From Oceanobacillus halotolerans (GTDB lineage Bacteria; Bacillota; Bacilli; Bacillales; Amphibacillaceae): 64,000 nt of DNA. The notes beneath the pieces are model-generated. The model saw nothing but the letters and a program-made list of their open reading frames with translations, was not told the DNA's origin and ran no database searches. The stretch is from positions 310,001 to 374,000 of the forward strand of contig NZ_WIXL01000002.1 in the NCBI RefSeq assembly GCF_010993955.1, in the 5' to 3' direction. Both the position numbers and the translations under genes were made by a program. Of this stretch, positions 31,250-41,754 are shown in pieces; the stretch's first letter is position 1; every line of letters starts with the position of its first letter.

Positions 31250-31375
31250 GTGAAGGAAATACATGGAGACTCCTGCGGGAAGTAGGAGATCGGTGAGACC
31301 CCACAGGGCGTTAGCCAGAGGAGGCTCACCACTTCCCCGCTAAAAAGCGAAGTGTATTTCTGGAACGGATAAACA
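31250..31375 (+). repeat. Repeat family D, copy D3
   Basis: GGAGACTCCTGCGGGAAG, GGTGAGACCCCACAGGGCG, AGAGGAGGCTCACC, CCCCGCTAAAAAGCGAAG. Opposite orientation to D1. The 30652-31701 gap is thus C4, A6, M4, D5, D3, a hairpin and F1, with no gene. Confidence 0.8.
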
Positions 31376-31449
31376 TTCTATACATCGCCTTAACTTACGT
31401 CGCATTCTATAGATAATACGACGTTAAAAACAATAAAAGAGCTAAACAC

Positions 31450-31500
31450 AAAAACCATATCGCTTTACTAGAATGTTAGCGATATGGTTTTTATTTTTTG
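31450..31500. terminator. Terminator-like hairpin
   Basis: AAAACCATATCGCTT and AGCGATATGGTTTTT pair around TACTAGAATGTT, with A-run left and T-run right. Possibly the spoVB terminator displaced by about 800 bp of repeats. Confidence 0.75.
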
Positions 31501-31530
31501 TTACAACTAGTTTTCTGTTTATCCCGCATG

Positions 31531-31668
31531 TAACGTGCAGTAAGACCCCCATTTCAAGATTTCGAGAGATCCAAGAAAGATAAGTGGGGGATCAAACTGC
31601 CCGTAAATGTCCGATTCGTTCAACTAACAATCAGTGGGGGAGGAAAGGAAACCCCCACTGATTGAAGT
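31531..31668 (+). repeat. Two-hairpin element F, copy F1
   Basis: Hairpin a: GACCCCCATTT...AAGTGGGGGATC with the CAGTAAG/ACTGCC flanks. Then a TCCGATTCGTTCAACTAAC spacer, then hairpin b: CAATCAGTGGGGG and CCCCCACTGATTG (31628-31664), a perfect 13-bp stem with an 11-base loop. Reappears reversed at 58321-58518 with a larger loop. Confidence 0.7.
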
Positions 31669-31701
31669 TTCACTTTATTCACAAACAAAAATACAATCAC
31701 T

Positions 31702-33015
31702 TCATGAAGTCATCCCAATATAAGGAAGCAAATATCGCACATAAATGTAAATGGTTGAAACGACTAACGAAAATAGAACAAAAGGTACCCCATATAACAT
31801 AAACCGGATAAACGGTATTCGTTGATTAGCACCCTCTGCTAACCCCGCTACTACAATATTAGCCGATGCACCTATTAGTGTAGCATTCCCGCCTAAACAA
31901 GCTCCTAATGCTAGTGACCACCAAATCGGGTCTAAGTAGATCATTCCATAACTTTCAAACTCCTGAATGACTGGAATCATTGCTGCAACAAATGGAATAT
32001 TATCTACAATTCCAGAAAATAAACCAGATACCCATAGAATTAATAGAGCAGTATAGGTAAAGTTACCATCTGTATATAACATAATTCCTTTGGCCAACTC
32101 GTCAATAATCCCTACTTCCTGCAACCCCCCTACTAAAGTGAAAAGTCCAATAAAGAAAAATAGCGTTACCCATTCCACCTTCTGAAAAACCTGTTCTGTC
32201 TCTATTTCATTTTCTGTCAGTAAAAGCAATAATATTGCTCCACTAAGTGCTATAACTGTTAACTCAATGTGCAAAAATGAATGTAGCATAAACCCAAAAA
32301 GTGTCATACACAAAACAGCAGTAGATTTATAAAGCATTGGTGACTTCACAATATAAGATTCTGCCTCTATTTCCATCAATTCGTTTGTATCAATCGATAT
32401 CTCGTTAAAGGAACGCCGAAACAATAAGACAAGTAAAAACAATACAACAATAAAAATAAAAAGTGCTAATGGAGCAAGATGGATTAAAAATGATAGAAAC
32501 GTTAGTTCTTCCACTGCTTGACCAATCATTATATTCGGTGGATCACCAATTAAGGTAGCAGCCCCACCTATATTTGAGCTTAGGATTATTGCTAATAAAT
32601 AGGGAAAAGAAGGTAACTTTAATAGACTAGTGATTTTTAAAATAATCGGAACAAATATTAAAACAGTAGTTACATTGTCCAATAATGCTGAACCAACTGC
32701 AGTTAATATGCTAATACCGATTAAGAGAGGAATCGGTGAGCCACGAACCTTTTGTGCAAAACGAACTGCAATAAAGGAAAATAATCCGGTTTTTTCCGTA
32801 ATAGCAATGAGAACCATCATGGAAAACAATAGGGCAATTGTATTCCAATCAATATATTGGACAAAAACATCACTTGTTGTATAAATTCCAGTTAATAAAA
32901 ATAATGTCCCCCCTGTTAAAGCGACAACTGCTCGATTAATCTTTTCCGTCATGATAAACATATAGCAGATAACAAATATGATTGTTGCAAAAATAATACT
33001 CATAATCCACCTCAT
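31702..33015 (-). CDS. ArsB/NhaD-superfamily anion or Na+/H+ permease
   Basis: Integral membrane protein of 437 residues with about 11-12 helices. Repeated superfamily motifs are GGAATLIGDPPNIMIGQA (about residues 145-162) and LGGNATLIGASANIVVAG (about 385-402), characteristic of the ArsB/CitM/NhaD group. Substrate (arsenite, citrate-metal, sodium) cannot be decided. I chose ATG 33015 after AAAGG; a TTG 33 bases upstream is open but weak. It lies alone between repeat-filled sequence and a divergent membrane-protein gene, so it may be an addition to the otherwise conserved order. Confidence 0.82.
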   Translation of the reverse strand: MRWIMSIIFATIIFVICYMFIMTEKINRAVVALTGGTLFLLTGIYTTSDVFVQYIDWNTIALLFSMMVLIAITEKTGLFSFIAVRFAQKVRGSPIPLLIGISILTAVGSALLDNVTTVLIFVPIILKITSLLKLPSFPYLLAIILSSNIGGAATLIGDPPNIMIGQAVEELTFLSFLIHLAPLALFIFIVVLFLLVLLFRRSFNEISIDTNELMEIEAESYIVKSPMLYKSTAVLCMTLFGFMLHSFLHIELTVIALSGAILLLLLTENEIETEQVFQKVEWVTLFFFIGLFTLVGGLQEVGIIDELAKGIMLYTDGNFTYTALLILWVSGLFSGIVDNIPFVAAMIPVIQEFESYGMIYLDPIWWSLALGACLGGNATLIGASANIVVAGLAEGANQRIPFIRFMLYGVPFVLFSLVVSTIYIYVRYLLPYIGMTS

Positions 33016-33142
33016 CTTATAACCTTTTTGAAACAAGCCCTTTAACAAATATATGCAGTAATTAAATAAATATTTTCAGTCTATTTTAGAATTTCTTGAA
33101 TAAATTTGTAATAAATGGACAAACAAGGGGGAGGAAAACATT

Positions 33143-33529
33143 ATGAGACAGCAACAAATTGTTGCAGTATTGTACGGTTGGATTGTGGTACTCGGCCTTA
33201 TTTTAATAACAAGTGTTTTACTAGCTTTTGTACTACGATTTATGACCATGACAGAAGGAACTCTAGCATGGGTTACCTTAGCTGTTGGGCTAATTTCATT
33301 ATTTATCGGAGGAATTATAGCTGGTGCAAAAGGAAAACAAAAGGGATGGATTATCGGTACACTTACTGGATTAGGGTTTACGTTGTTTACATTCCTCGTG
33401 CAATATCTAGGTTATCAACAGACTTTTTCGCTAGAACAATCTCTACACCATGTTGGATATGTTCTAGCAGCCTTAATTGGTGGTGTAATAGGGGTGAATT
33501 TGGCAGGATCTGAAGAACAAAACACCTAA
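33143..33529 (+). CDS. TIGR04086-type four-helix membrane protein (YrzE-like)
   Basis: A 128-residue protein with four hydrophobic segments (about 8-30, 40-60, 68-90, 98-120) joined by the basic AGAKGKQKGW loop. It matches the small TIGR04086/YrzE membrane family next to yajC in Bacillus; no function is known. GGGGGAGG precedes ATG 33143. A terminator follows 11 bp after the stop. Confidence 0.8.
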   Translation: MRQQQIVAVLYGWIVVLGLILITSVLLAFVLRFMTMTEGTLAWVTLAVGLISLFIGGIIAGAKGKQKGWIIGTLTGLGFTLFTFLVQYLGYQQTFSLEQSLHHVGYVLAALIGGVIGVNLAGSEEQNT

Positions 33530-33537
33530 TAAACTAG

Positions 33538-33567
33538 AAAAAACCAGGGATTAGACCCTGGTTTTTT
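33538..33567. terminator. Terminator after the YrzE-like gene
   Basis: AAACCAGGG and CCCTGGTTT pair around ATTAGA, followed by TTTT; A-run on the other side, so it may also work for minus-strand transcripts ending at yajC. Confidence 0.88.
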
Positions 33568-33638
33568 CGTTATGACACTTTTTCTTCTCTATGTACCTTA
33601 ATACGGAATAGATACAGTCTGTTAGTATTCACATTGTA

Positions 33639-33902
33639 TTATGATTCATTTTTCACGTCTCTAACAGCTGAACGGTCATACGTTAACTTAGTACCATCAC
33701 TAGCTTGAATGACAATTGTATCTTCATCTAGTGCATGGATTACACCATGAAAACCACCAATTGTAATAACATTATCACCTTTTTGCAAGTCTGCCTGCAT
33801 CTGTCTTACCTGTTTTTGTCTTTTTTGTTGTGGTCTTATCAGTAAGAAATAAAAGATTACAAACATAAGAATAATTGGTGATAGGGATATTAGCAAGTCC
33901 AT
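33639..33902 (-). CDS. yajC: Preprotein translocase subunit YajC
   Basis: An 87-residue SecDF accessory protein with one N-terminal transmembrane helix (about 6-24) followed by the family signature LLIRPQQKRQKQ and a small soluble domain (DNVITIGGFHGVI). Last gene of the queA-tgt-yajC operon, 19 bp after tgt; same order as most bacteria. Confidence 0.95.
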   Translation of the reverse strand: MDLLISLSPIILMFVIFYFLLIRPQQKRQKQVRQMQADLQKGDNVITIGGFHGVIHALDEDTIVIQASDGTKLTYDRSAVRDVKNES

Positions 33903-33921
33903 TATTTAGCTCACCTCCTTA

Positions 33922-36107
<2,186 letters not shown>

Positions 36108-36128
36108 GCTGATCTCCCTCTATAAAAC

Positions 36129-36326
36129 TTATCGAAACTTTCCTAGGATAAAAAAGATGAGCGATAAAATAATACTAACTACAATCGATGTCATAATAGG
36201 AAAATGAAAGGAAACATTTCCTTTTTTAAAACTAATATCACCAGGTAATTTTCCAATATACGTCCAAATTATCCCGATGACAAGAAAAACGATTCCTAAT
36301 ATAATAAAAAGTTTTCCTATATTCAT
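36129..36326 (-). CDS. DUF2905 small membrane protein
   Basis: A 65-residue protein with two transmembrane helices (about 4-24 and 41-61) around the conserved [19 protein letters not shown] loop, the DUF2905 signature. Function unknown. Its start overlaps the ruvB stop by four bases, so it is translationally coupled to ruvB, as in other Bacillaceae. Confidence 0.88.
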   Translation of the reverse strand: MNIGKLFIILGIVFLVIGIIWTYIGKLPGDISFKKGNVSFHFPIMTSIVVSIILSLIFFILGKFR

Positions 36327-37330
36327 TCCACATCGTCCTCTTTTATCCCAAAATGCTGATAGGCTTTAGGTGTTACGACACGCCCTCTAGGTGTGCGCTG
36401 AATAAAACCGATCTGCAGCAAATATGGTTCATACACATCCTCGATTGTTTGTGATTCTTCACCAATAGTTGCAGATATGGTATCCAGGCCAACTGGTCCA
36501 CCATTAAACCCATCAATTATGCCTTTTAATAGTTTATGATCAATATGATCTAGACCTACTTCATCCACTTGTAACATTTGCAGTGCTTCATTTGTGGTTT
36601 CCAAACTAATTTCTGATTCACCTTTTACTTGTGATATATCACGAATACGTTTTAAAAGACGATTTGCTATCCGTGGTGTCCCGCGTGATCGGCGAGCTAC
36701 TTCCACTGCAGCTTCTTTAGAAATGTTACTATCAAATATATCAGCAGTTCGTTCAATAATGGAGCATAATGCATCCGTATCGTAATATTCAAGACGACTT
36801 AATACCCCAAAGCGATCGCGAAGTGGTGCTGAAAGTAATCCAGCTCTTGTTGTTGCTCCAACTAAAGTAAACGGAGGCAAGTCAATTCGGACAGAACGTG
36901 CACTAGGTCCAGTACCAATAACGATATCAAGGAAAAAGTCCTCCATGGCAGGGTATAAAACTTCTTCGACTGAACGGGGCAACCGGTGTACTTCATCAAT
37001 AAATAATACATCACCTGGTTCCAAGGAGGACAAAATAGCAGCTAAATCACCTGCTCGTTCAATTGCAGGTCCAGAGGTTGAACGAAACTGTACCCCCATT
37101 TCATTGGCAATAATAGCTGCTAATGTCGTCTTTCCAAGTCCAGGTGGGCCATATAGTAACACATGGTCTAAGGGTTCTTCTCGCATTTTTGCCGCTTGAA
37201 TAAAAATACTTAAGTTTTCTTTAACTTTTTGTTGCCCAATATATTGGTTTAAGTTTGTGGGGCGAAGACTAAGTTCAACAGATGAATCTGTATCCTGTAA
37301 TTCACCTGTTACCATCCGTTCTTCCATCAT
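36323..37330 (-). CDS. ruvB: Holliday junction helicase subunit RuvB
   Basis: AAA+ motor for branch migration. 335 residues: Walker [15 protein letters not shown], Walker [14 protein letters not shown], sensor GATTRAG and the C-terminal winged helix with [24 protein letters not shown] precedes a double ATG; the second (37327, MEERMV) is equally likely and closer to the B. subtilis start. 13 bp after ruvA. Confidence 0.97.
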   Translation of the reverse strand: MMEERMVTGELQDTDSSVELSLRPTNLNQYIGQQKVKENLSIFIQAAKMREEPLDHVLLYGPPGLGKTTLAAIIANEMGVQFRSTSGPAIERAGDLAAILSSLEPGDVLFIDEVHRLPRSVEEVLYPAMEDFFLDIVIGTGPSARSVRIDLPPFTLVGATTRAGLLSAPLRDRFGVLSRLEYYDTDALCSIIERTADIFDSNISKEAAVEVARRSRGTPRIANRLLKRIRDISQVKGESEISLETTNEALQMLQVDEVGLDHIDHKLLKGIIDGFNGGPVGLDTISATIGEESQTIEDVYEPYLLQIGFIQRTPRGRVVTPKAYQHFGIKEDDVE

Positions 37331-37343
37331 GATTCCCCCCTTG

Positions 37344-37952
37344 TTAATTTTTCATAAGCAGTGCTAAAGCTTTTCGTATTAATTCATCCGTAGTACTGTC
37401 CGTTTCTTGTTTCAGCTGCGGCATAATGGCTTTTAATTCTTGTTCTCGATACCCTAAAGCTAATAAAGCTTCTTTCGCTTCTGTAACCGTTTCTGTCACT
37501 ACATTAGAGCTATTATTTGCAGTTTTTGTATCTGAAGCAGAAATGGAAAGAGCTGTTGTTAGCTTCCCTTTCAAATCTAATACGATTTGACGAGCTGTTT
37601 TCTTTCCAACACCGGGAAATGATGTTAAAAATTTGTCATCCTCCCGTTCAATTGCCTCAACGAAACTAGCTATATCAACACTACCTAAAATAGCTAAAGC
37701 ACCTTTAGGACCAATACCAGAAACAGATATCAGTTTCGTAAACAAGTATTTTTCATCTTCATTTTTAAAGCCATACAGTATGTGTGCATCTTCTCGAACA
37801 TAATGATAGGTATGTACTTTTACAACATCATTTAACGCTGACTGAAATACAAAAGGATTGGCGCAAATTATTTCATACCCAACCCCTTGAACATCGAGAA
37901 TAATCGCATCATCATAAATTGCTGTTAATTTTCCCTTTATATATGCTATCAT
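37344..37952 (-). CDS. ruvA: Holliday junction helicase subunit RuvA
   Basis: Tetrameric junction-binding protein of 202 residues that loads RuvB. N-terminal OB-fold starts [15 protein letters not shown]; helix-hairpin-helix motifs are [14 protein letters not shown] and [16 protein letters not shown]; the C-terminal domain ([15 protein letters not shown]) contacts RuvB. Head of the ruvA-ruvB-DUF2905 operon. Confidence 0.96.
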   Translation of the reverse strand: MIAYIKGKLTAIYDDAIILDVQGVGYEIICANPFVFQSALNDVVKVHTYHYVREDAHILYGFKNEDEKYLFTKLISVSGIGPKGALAILGSVDIASFVEAIEREDDKFLTSFPGVGKKTARQIVLDLKGKLTTALSISASDTKTANNSSNVVTETVTEAKEALLALGYREQELKAIMPQLKQETDSTTDELIRKALALLMKN

Positions 37953-38023
37953 ATCAGTTTCTCCTCTTTAATCTTCCTTTAGTTTAACATATCCATGTGG
38001 TACATGACAGAAATAGGCGGGCG

Positions 38024-38060
38024 AAAAAAACTTCTATTCCATTATGAAATAGAAGTTTTT
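38024..38060 (-). terminator. yebC terminator
   Basis: AAAAACTTCTATTTC and AATAGAAGTTTTTTT form a stem on the minus strand just after the stop codon; flanking A/T runs allow action in both directions. Confidence 0.85.
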
Positions 38061-38064
38061 AGGC

Positions 38065-38796
38065 TTAATTGGACTCTTGTAGGTTATGATAAATATCCTG
38101 TACATCTTCACTTTCTTCTAACGTATCAATAAGTGCATACATTTTCTCTTCATCTTCATCTGATAGTTGATTATAGTTTTGAGGGATCATTGTAACCTCA
38201 GACTCTTGTAGTGAATACCCACTTTCGCGCAGATGATCACATACCTCCTGAAAACTTTCAGGTGCTGTATATATTTCATAAGCACCTTCTTCTACGACAA
38301 TATCATCTGCACCAGCCTCAATTGCTTCTAATGTAATTTCATCTTCATCAATGGAACCATCTTCATTTAAAACAACAATATATCCTTTTCGGTCAAACAT
38401 AAAGGATACACTACCATTCTCTCCTAGGTTACCTCCATTTTTCTTAAATGCATGTCTAACCTCAGCAGCAGTTCGATTTTTATTATCTGTTAGGACTTGA
38501 ACAATAACGGCAACACCTCCAGGTCCATAACCTTCATATGTTAATTCCTCGAAACTCGCACCATCTATTGTGCCAGTAGCTTTTTTAATAGCGCGATCAA
38601 TATTATCATTTGGCATATTATCTGCTTTTGCCTTATCAATTGCCAACCGCAAAGCAGCATTTGTATCTGGGTCTCCCCCACCTTGTTTCGCTGCCATATA
38701 AATTTCCTTTGCGTGGCGCATAAATATTTTACCCTTTTTAGCATCTTGGGCATTTTTTCTTCTTTTGATATTATTCCATTTAGAATGACCAGCCAT
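38065..38796 (-). CDS. yebC: YebC/PmpR-family protein (YrbC)
   Basis: A 243-residue cytoplasmic protein beginning [20 protein letters not shown], with [11 protein letters not shown] and [21 protein letters not shown], diagnostic of the family. Members have been described as transcription regulators and, more recently, as factors helping ribosomes over difficult (proline-rich) stretches. Upstream on the minus strand the 38797-39361 gap holds A7, M5 and B4. Confidence 0.95.
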   Translation of the reverse strand: MAGHSKWNNIKRRKNAQDAKKGKIFMRHAKEIYMAAKQGGGDPDTNAALRLAIDKAKADNMPNDNIDRAIKKATGTIDGASFEELTYEGYGPGGVAVIVQVLTDNKNRTAAEVRHAFKKNGGNLGENGSVSFMFDRKGYIVVLNEDGSIDEDEITLEAIEAGADDIVVEEGAYEIYTAPESFQEVCDHLRESGYSLQESEVTMIPQNYNQLSDEDEEKMYALIDTLEESEDVQDIYHNLQESN

Positions 38797-38908
38797 TGGG
38801 CATTCTCCTCTCTCTTAATGTCCTTTTTTACTATATCAAAAATACGAATGAGATGAAAGTGAGGCTCCACTTGAGATTTCTTCCTCCAAGCTTTCAGAAC
38901 AAAAGCGC

Positions 38909-39080
38909 AGGCGCCTTGTTCACCCCCGATTAGAAAACTTGGCTTGTCGCCAAGTGGCGAAAGCCTTAGTTGCACTTATGCAGTAAGTAGTTTCTTATCT
39001 ACCAAGCATAAGCCAAGCCTCGACGTGGCGCTTTTTGCGCGTAATGTGGATTGACTTATGACCTCGAGGGGGTAGGCGCT
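38909..39080 (+). repeat. Repeat family A, copy A7
   Basis: GCGCCTTGTTCACCCCCGA to GAGGGGGTAGGCGCT, full length, followed without a gap by module M5. Confidence 0.86.
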
Positions 39081-39137
39081 GGCCGATGAAAACGCCACGT
39101 CCTGTGGCTTCATCGGCACTAGGACGTCAATCGCTCG
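39081..39137 (+). repeat. Module M, copy M5
   Basis: Best-formed copy: GCCGATGAA and TTCATCGGC make a perfect 9-bp stem enclosing GCCACGTCCTGTGGC, followed by ACTAGGACGTCAATCG. Confidence 0.78.
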
Positions 39138-39203
39138 AAGCTGGACGTGGCTGTTCCTGTATATGAACAAAATAAAGCCAACATTTTATACATTCTTATC
39201 TTT

Positions 39204-39326
39204 TTAGAAAAACTTGCATTCGCTCGTCCTTAGCGAATGGGTTAGTTTTTCTCATACTTGGGACATTAAAATTTTAGCCACGTCGAATCCACTTCTTAGC
39301 TAAAATTTTTATACCTTCCTAACGTG
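39204..39326 (+). repeat. Repeat family B, copy B4
   Basis: TTAGAAAAACTTGCATTCGC to CCTAACGTG, with both hairpins. The preceding GCCAACATTTTATACATTC matches the flank of B3. Confidence 0.84.
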
Positions 39327-39333
39327 CAATGAA

Positions 39334-39363
39334 AAGAACCTTTGTTTCGCACAAAGGTTCTTT
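39334..39363 (-). terminator. Terminator of the YhcN/YlaJ lipoprotein gene
   Basis: AAAGAACCTTTGTG and CAAAGGTTCTTTT pair around CGAAA on the minus strand. The stem begins inside the TAA stop codon; the T-run is short. Confidence 0.7.
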
Positions 39364-39931
39364 AATCAAGGTCAATATTAAAAAGATCTTCTATCTCTTG
39401 TTCCACATCTTCTCCCATATTTGCTTGATTTAACCGGGAGTCCAGATTACGCATGCGCTCCCAATAGATATCATCGGTATATACGACAATCTTTTTGTCC
39501 TGAACAAATTCCTTTATATCTTCCTCAATATTATCAGGAACATGGTGGTCATGGTGTTTATTTAACATTACGGCAACCACTACTCGGTCATCTGTTGAGG
39601 CAACTTGAACTTGCCTAATATCGTTGCGCTGTCTTAGATGCTCTGCTATTTCCTCCGATTCTTCATTTGTAAAAGCATCCGTATAGCGATTATTGTTCTC
39701 AGATCGATTAATATCATCACGATTAGTTTGAGGATACCCTCCTCTTTCCCCAATAGATTGATCATCTATACCTAATCGTTCTCTTTTTTCACCTTCAGAT
39801 TCATAATGGATTGGCTGAGGATCCGATTGATTACCGTCTCGTTGGGCGTTTTCGTCTATATGATCTGTATCATTACAAGCAATAACGAAAGGGACCATCA
39901 AGCTTATAGTGATAAAAGATCTCCATTTCAT
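39362..39931 (-). CDS. YhcN/YlaJ-family sporulation lipoprotein
   Basis: A 189-residue lipoprotein. The signal peptide ends in the lipobox VIAC (cysteine about residue 19). A charged low-complexity linker rich in Asn, Asp and Arg is followed by the YhcN/YlaJ domain (about 85-180) with VVVAVMLNKHHD and a VYTDD segment. Family members are spore membrane or cortex proteins; B. subtilis CoxA, next to safA, is one, so this may be its counterpart. Its GGAGG ribosome binding site lies in the arm of a perfect 14-bp hairpin (39938-39971). Confidence 0.85.
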   Translation of the reverse strand: MKWRSFITISLMVPFVIACNDTDHIDENAQRDGNQSDPQPIHYESEGEKRERLGIDDQSIGERGGYPQTNRDDINRSENNNRYTDAFTNEESEEIAEHLRQRNDIRQVQVASTDDRVVVAVMLNKHHDHHVPDNIEEDIKEFVQDKKIVVYTDDIYWERMRNLDSRLNQANMGEDVEQEIEDLFNIDLD

Positions 39932-39937
39932 ACAATA

Positions 39938-39971
39938 ACCTCCCTTATAACTAGTTTGTTATAAGGGAGGT
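39938..39971 (-). promoter_or_regulatory. Hairpin sequestering the lipoprotein ribosome binding site
   Basis: ACCTCCCTTATAAC and GTTATAAGGGAGGT are perfectly complementary over 14 bp with a 6-base loop. On the minus strand the second arm contains GGAGG, seven bases before the ATG at 39931. No T-run follows, so it does not look like a terminator of nadE. Confidence 0.75.
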
Positions 39972-40003
39972 CTTTTAAAGCTGTTATTTATTCCCAATCC
40001 AGC

Positions 40004-40744
40004 CTATTTTTGTTCAAATTGTGGAGTAGGATTTCGTTTGTGTGCTGTACGTTTATGCATTCTTTCTATAATTTCTTGATCCTTTTCAGGGATACTTTCT
40101 CCTTTTAAATAAGCATCAATTTTTTCATATGTGGTTCCCATCTCTGTTTCATCTGTCTGCCCTTCCCATAAATCAGCACTCGGTTTTTTGTTAATAACAG
40201 AATCCGGGACATCTAAGGCTTTTGCTATTTCGCGGACTTCCTGCTTCGTAAAAGATGAAAGTGGTAGGATATCTACACCACCATCTCCATATTTTGTAAA
40301 ATAACCAGTATACCACTCAGCTGCATTATCGGTTCCAACTACTAAATAATTATAATTCGTAGCGATTGTATACAACGTACTCATTCGTAATCTGGCACGT
40401 AGATTTGCATCTGCTAACTGATCATTTTTTTCATTGAACTCACCTTTTGCTACTACCGAATCCTTAATAGTGGCATACATTACATCATGCGTTTCTGTTA
40501 AGTCAACTGTAACAGAATCAATTCCACATTTTTCTACCACACTATTGGCATCTTCCATATTTTCAGACTTCGTATGAATTGGCATCAGCACACCCAACGA
40601 ATGATCAGGTACCGCGCGTTTAATTAGATTGGCAACAACTGCTGAATCAATTCCACCGCTAACACCTACCAAGAGGCCATTTACACCTGTTTCTTTCACC
40701 TGTTTCTGAAGCCATTCCACTATTTCATTAATTGTTTGCTCCAC
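40004..40744 (-). CDS. nadE: Ammonia-dependent NAD+ synthetase
   Basis: Final step of NAD synthesis: deamido-NAD + NH3 + ATP. 246 residues: PP-loop VGVSGGIDSAVVANLI near residue 27, GTDNAAEWYTGYFTKYGDGG, and C-terminal KKPSADLWEGQTDETEMG. No glutaminase domain is present. It is about 25 residues shorter than B. subtilis NadE and lies among spore-coat genes, which suggests a separate history from the usual Bacillus nadE locus; this is an inference. Last residues end before the hairpin of the lipoprotein gene. Confidence 0.94.
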   Translation of the reverse strand: MEQTINEIVEWLQKQVKETGVNGLLVGVSGGIDSAVVANLIKRAVPDHSLGVLMPIHTKSENMEDANSVVEKCGIDSVTVDLTETHDVMYATIKDSVVAKGEFNEKNDQLADANLRARLRMSTLYTIATNYNYLVVGTDNAAEWYTGYFTKYGDGGVDILPLSSFTKQEVREIAKALDVPDSVINKKPSADLWEGQTDETEMGTTYEKIDAYLKGESIPEKDQEIIERMHKRTAHKRNPTPQFEQK

Positions 40745-40779
40745 AAGTACCGCTCCTATTCTTATTATGGTATCTTGTT

Positions 40780-41754
40780 TTATTTTAACATTAAATTGAT
40801 TTCTTCCAAAAACCTTTTGCGCTTAATCCATTGTTTTTCAAGTGATTGTAGATAGTGTTGTATATTATTTGGATAGTTCCTACTCAGAAAATGTAACCAT
40901 TCTCGAAACATATCACTAGGAATGAATAAAGTTAACAGCCATCTTCTAGTTTCCGATTCTGGTACCATTTTATAAGTAAGAAGTTTATCTACGTTCCAAT
41001 TTACATGCGGTAAAAAACGTTGTCCTAACTGTATATAGTCATATATCTGTGGATTTAATGCCAGTAAGTCAAAGTCAATAAGGTATACCTTTTCCCTATA
41101 TTTAAGAAAGTTATGCGAGGCTACATCACCATGTACCCAAATCCCATTGCGAATAGCATGATCTATATCTTGATCCCATGGAAATTTTGCAACGAGCCGT
41201 AAATATATCGCTGTTGTTTGTACAATATCATGATATAAATTCTCATAGCCCCATTTTTCAAAAATGTATCGAGTTTTCTTAAACCTCATTAAACGTTGAG
41301 ACCAACGGACATAGAAAGGATCTCTTTTGATTGGATGATCGATATAAACAGAAGTAGCTTTTTGATGAAATAAACGGAGCCGATGTAACGCTTCTATGCG
41401 ATCTGCTTCATTCCGATAACTAATCGATTCCCCATTTATATATGGAGCAATTGTCCAATAAGCATGTTTATCATGAATCATTTCCTTACCGTTTGGAAAT
41501 GGCAAGAAAGAAATAATTCCACGGTCGTGAATTTGTTTAAAGAATTCCCATTGTTGTTTTACAATATCCCCTTTTTGATATTTTTTTAGGATAAGCTTTT
41601 TATTATCTCGGTCCTCAATAAGAAATACATTCTTCTTAATCGTTTGGACATGTTTTAGTTCCAAATTACCCTCTTTATATAAAAAAGAATAGAGACGATA
41701 AAAATAATTATCGTCTCTTTGTTTATTTCTATTCACCGCTAGAATCATCCCCAT
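40780..41754 (-). CDS. CotS-family kinase-fold spore coat protein
   Basis: A 324-residue protein of the aminoglycoside-phosphotransferase-like fold used by CotS, CotI, YtaA, YutH and YsxE. The ATP-lobe lysines are in KKLILKKYQKGD; the catalytic loop is GIWVHGDVASHNFL (H-G-D-x5-N) and the metal-binding DFD is in VYLIDFDLLAL, so the key residues of an active kinase remain. The ATG at 41754 overlaps the end of safA by 26 bp, so it is probably translationally coupled to safA. The frame is open further upstream only because it overlaps safA. Confidence 0.85.
   Translation of the reverse strand: MGMILAVNRNKQRDDNYFYRLYSFLYKEGNLELKHVQTIKKNVFLIEDRDNKKLILKKYQKGDIVKQQWEFFKQIHDRGIISFLPFPNGKEMIHDKHAYWTIAPYINGESISYRNEADRIEALHRLRLFHQKATSVYIDHPIKRDPFYVRWSQRLMRFKKTRYIFEKWGYENLYHDIVQTTAIYLRLVAKFPWDQDIDHAIRNGIWVHGDVASHNFLKYREKVYLIDFDLLALNPQIYDYIQLGQRFLPHVNWNVDKLLTYKMVPESETRRWLLTLFIPSDMFREWLHFLSRNYPNNIQHYLQSLEKQWIKRKRFLEEINLMLK

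Noticed and set aside
33115-33513. A 132-codon frame overlapping the YrzE-like gene
   Set aside because: Cysteine- and arginine-rich out-of-frame reading of a membrane-protein gene.
38976-39170. Frame through A7 and M5
   Set aside because: Same peptide pattern (YPLEV.SQS.LRAKSAT) as at 26133-26333 from A5; repeat-derived.
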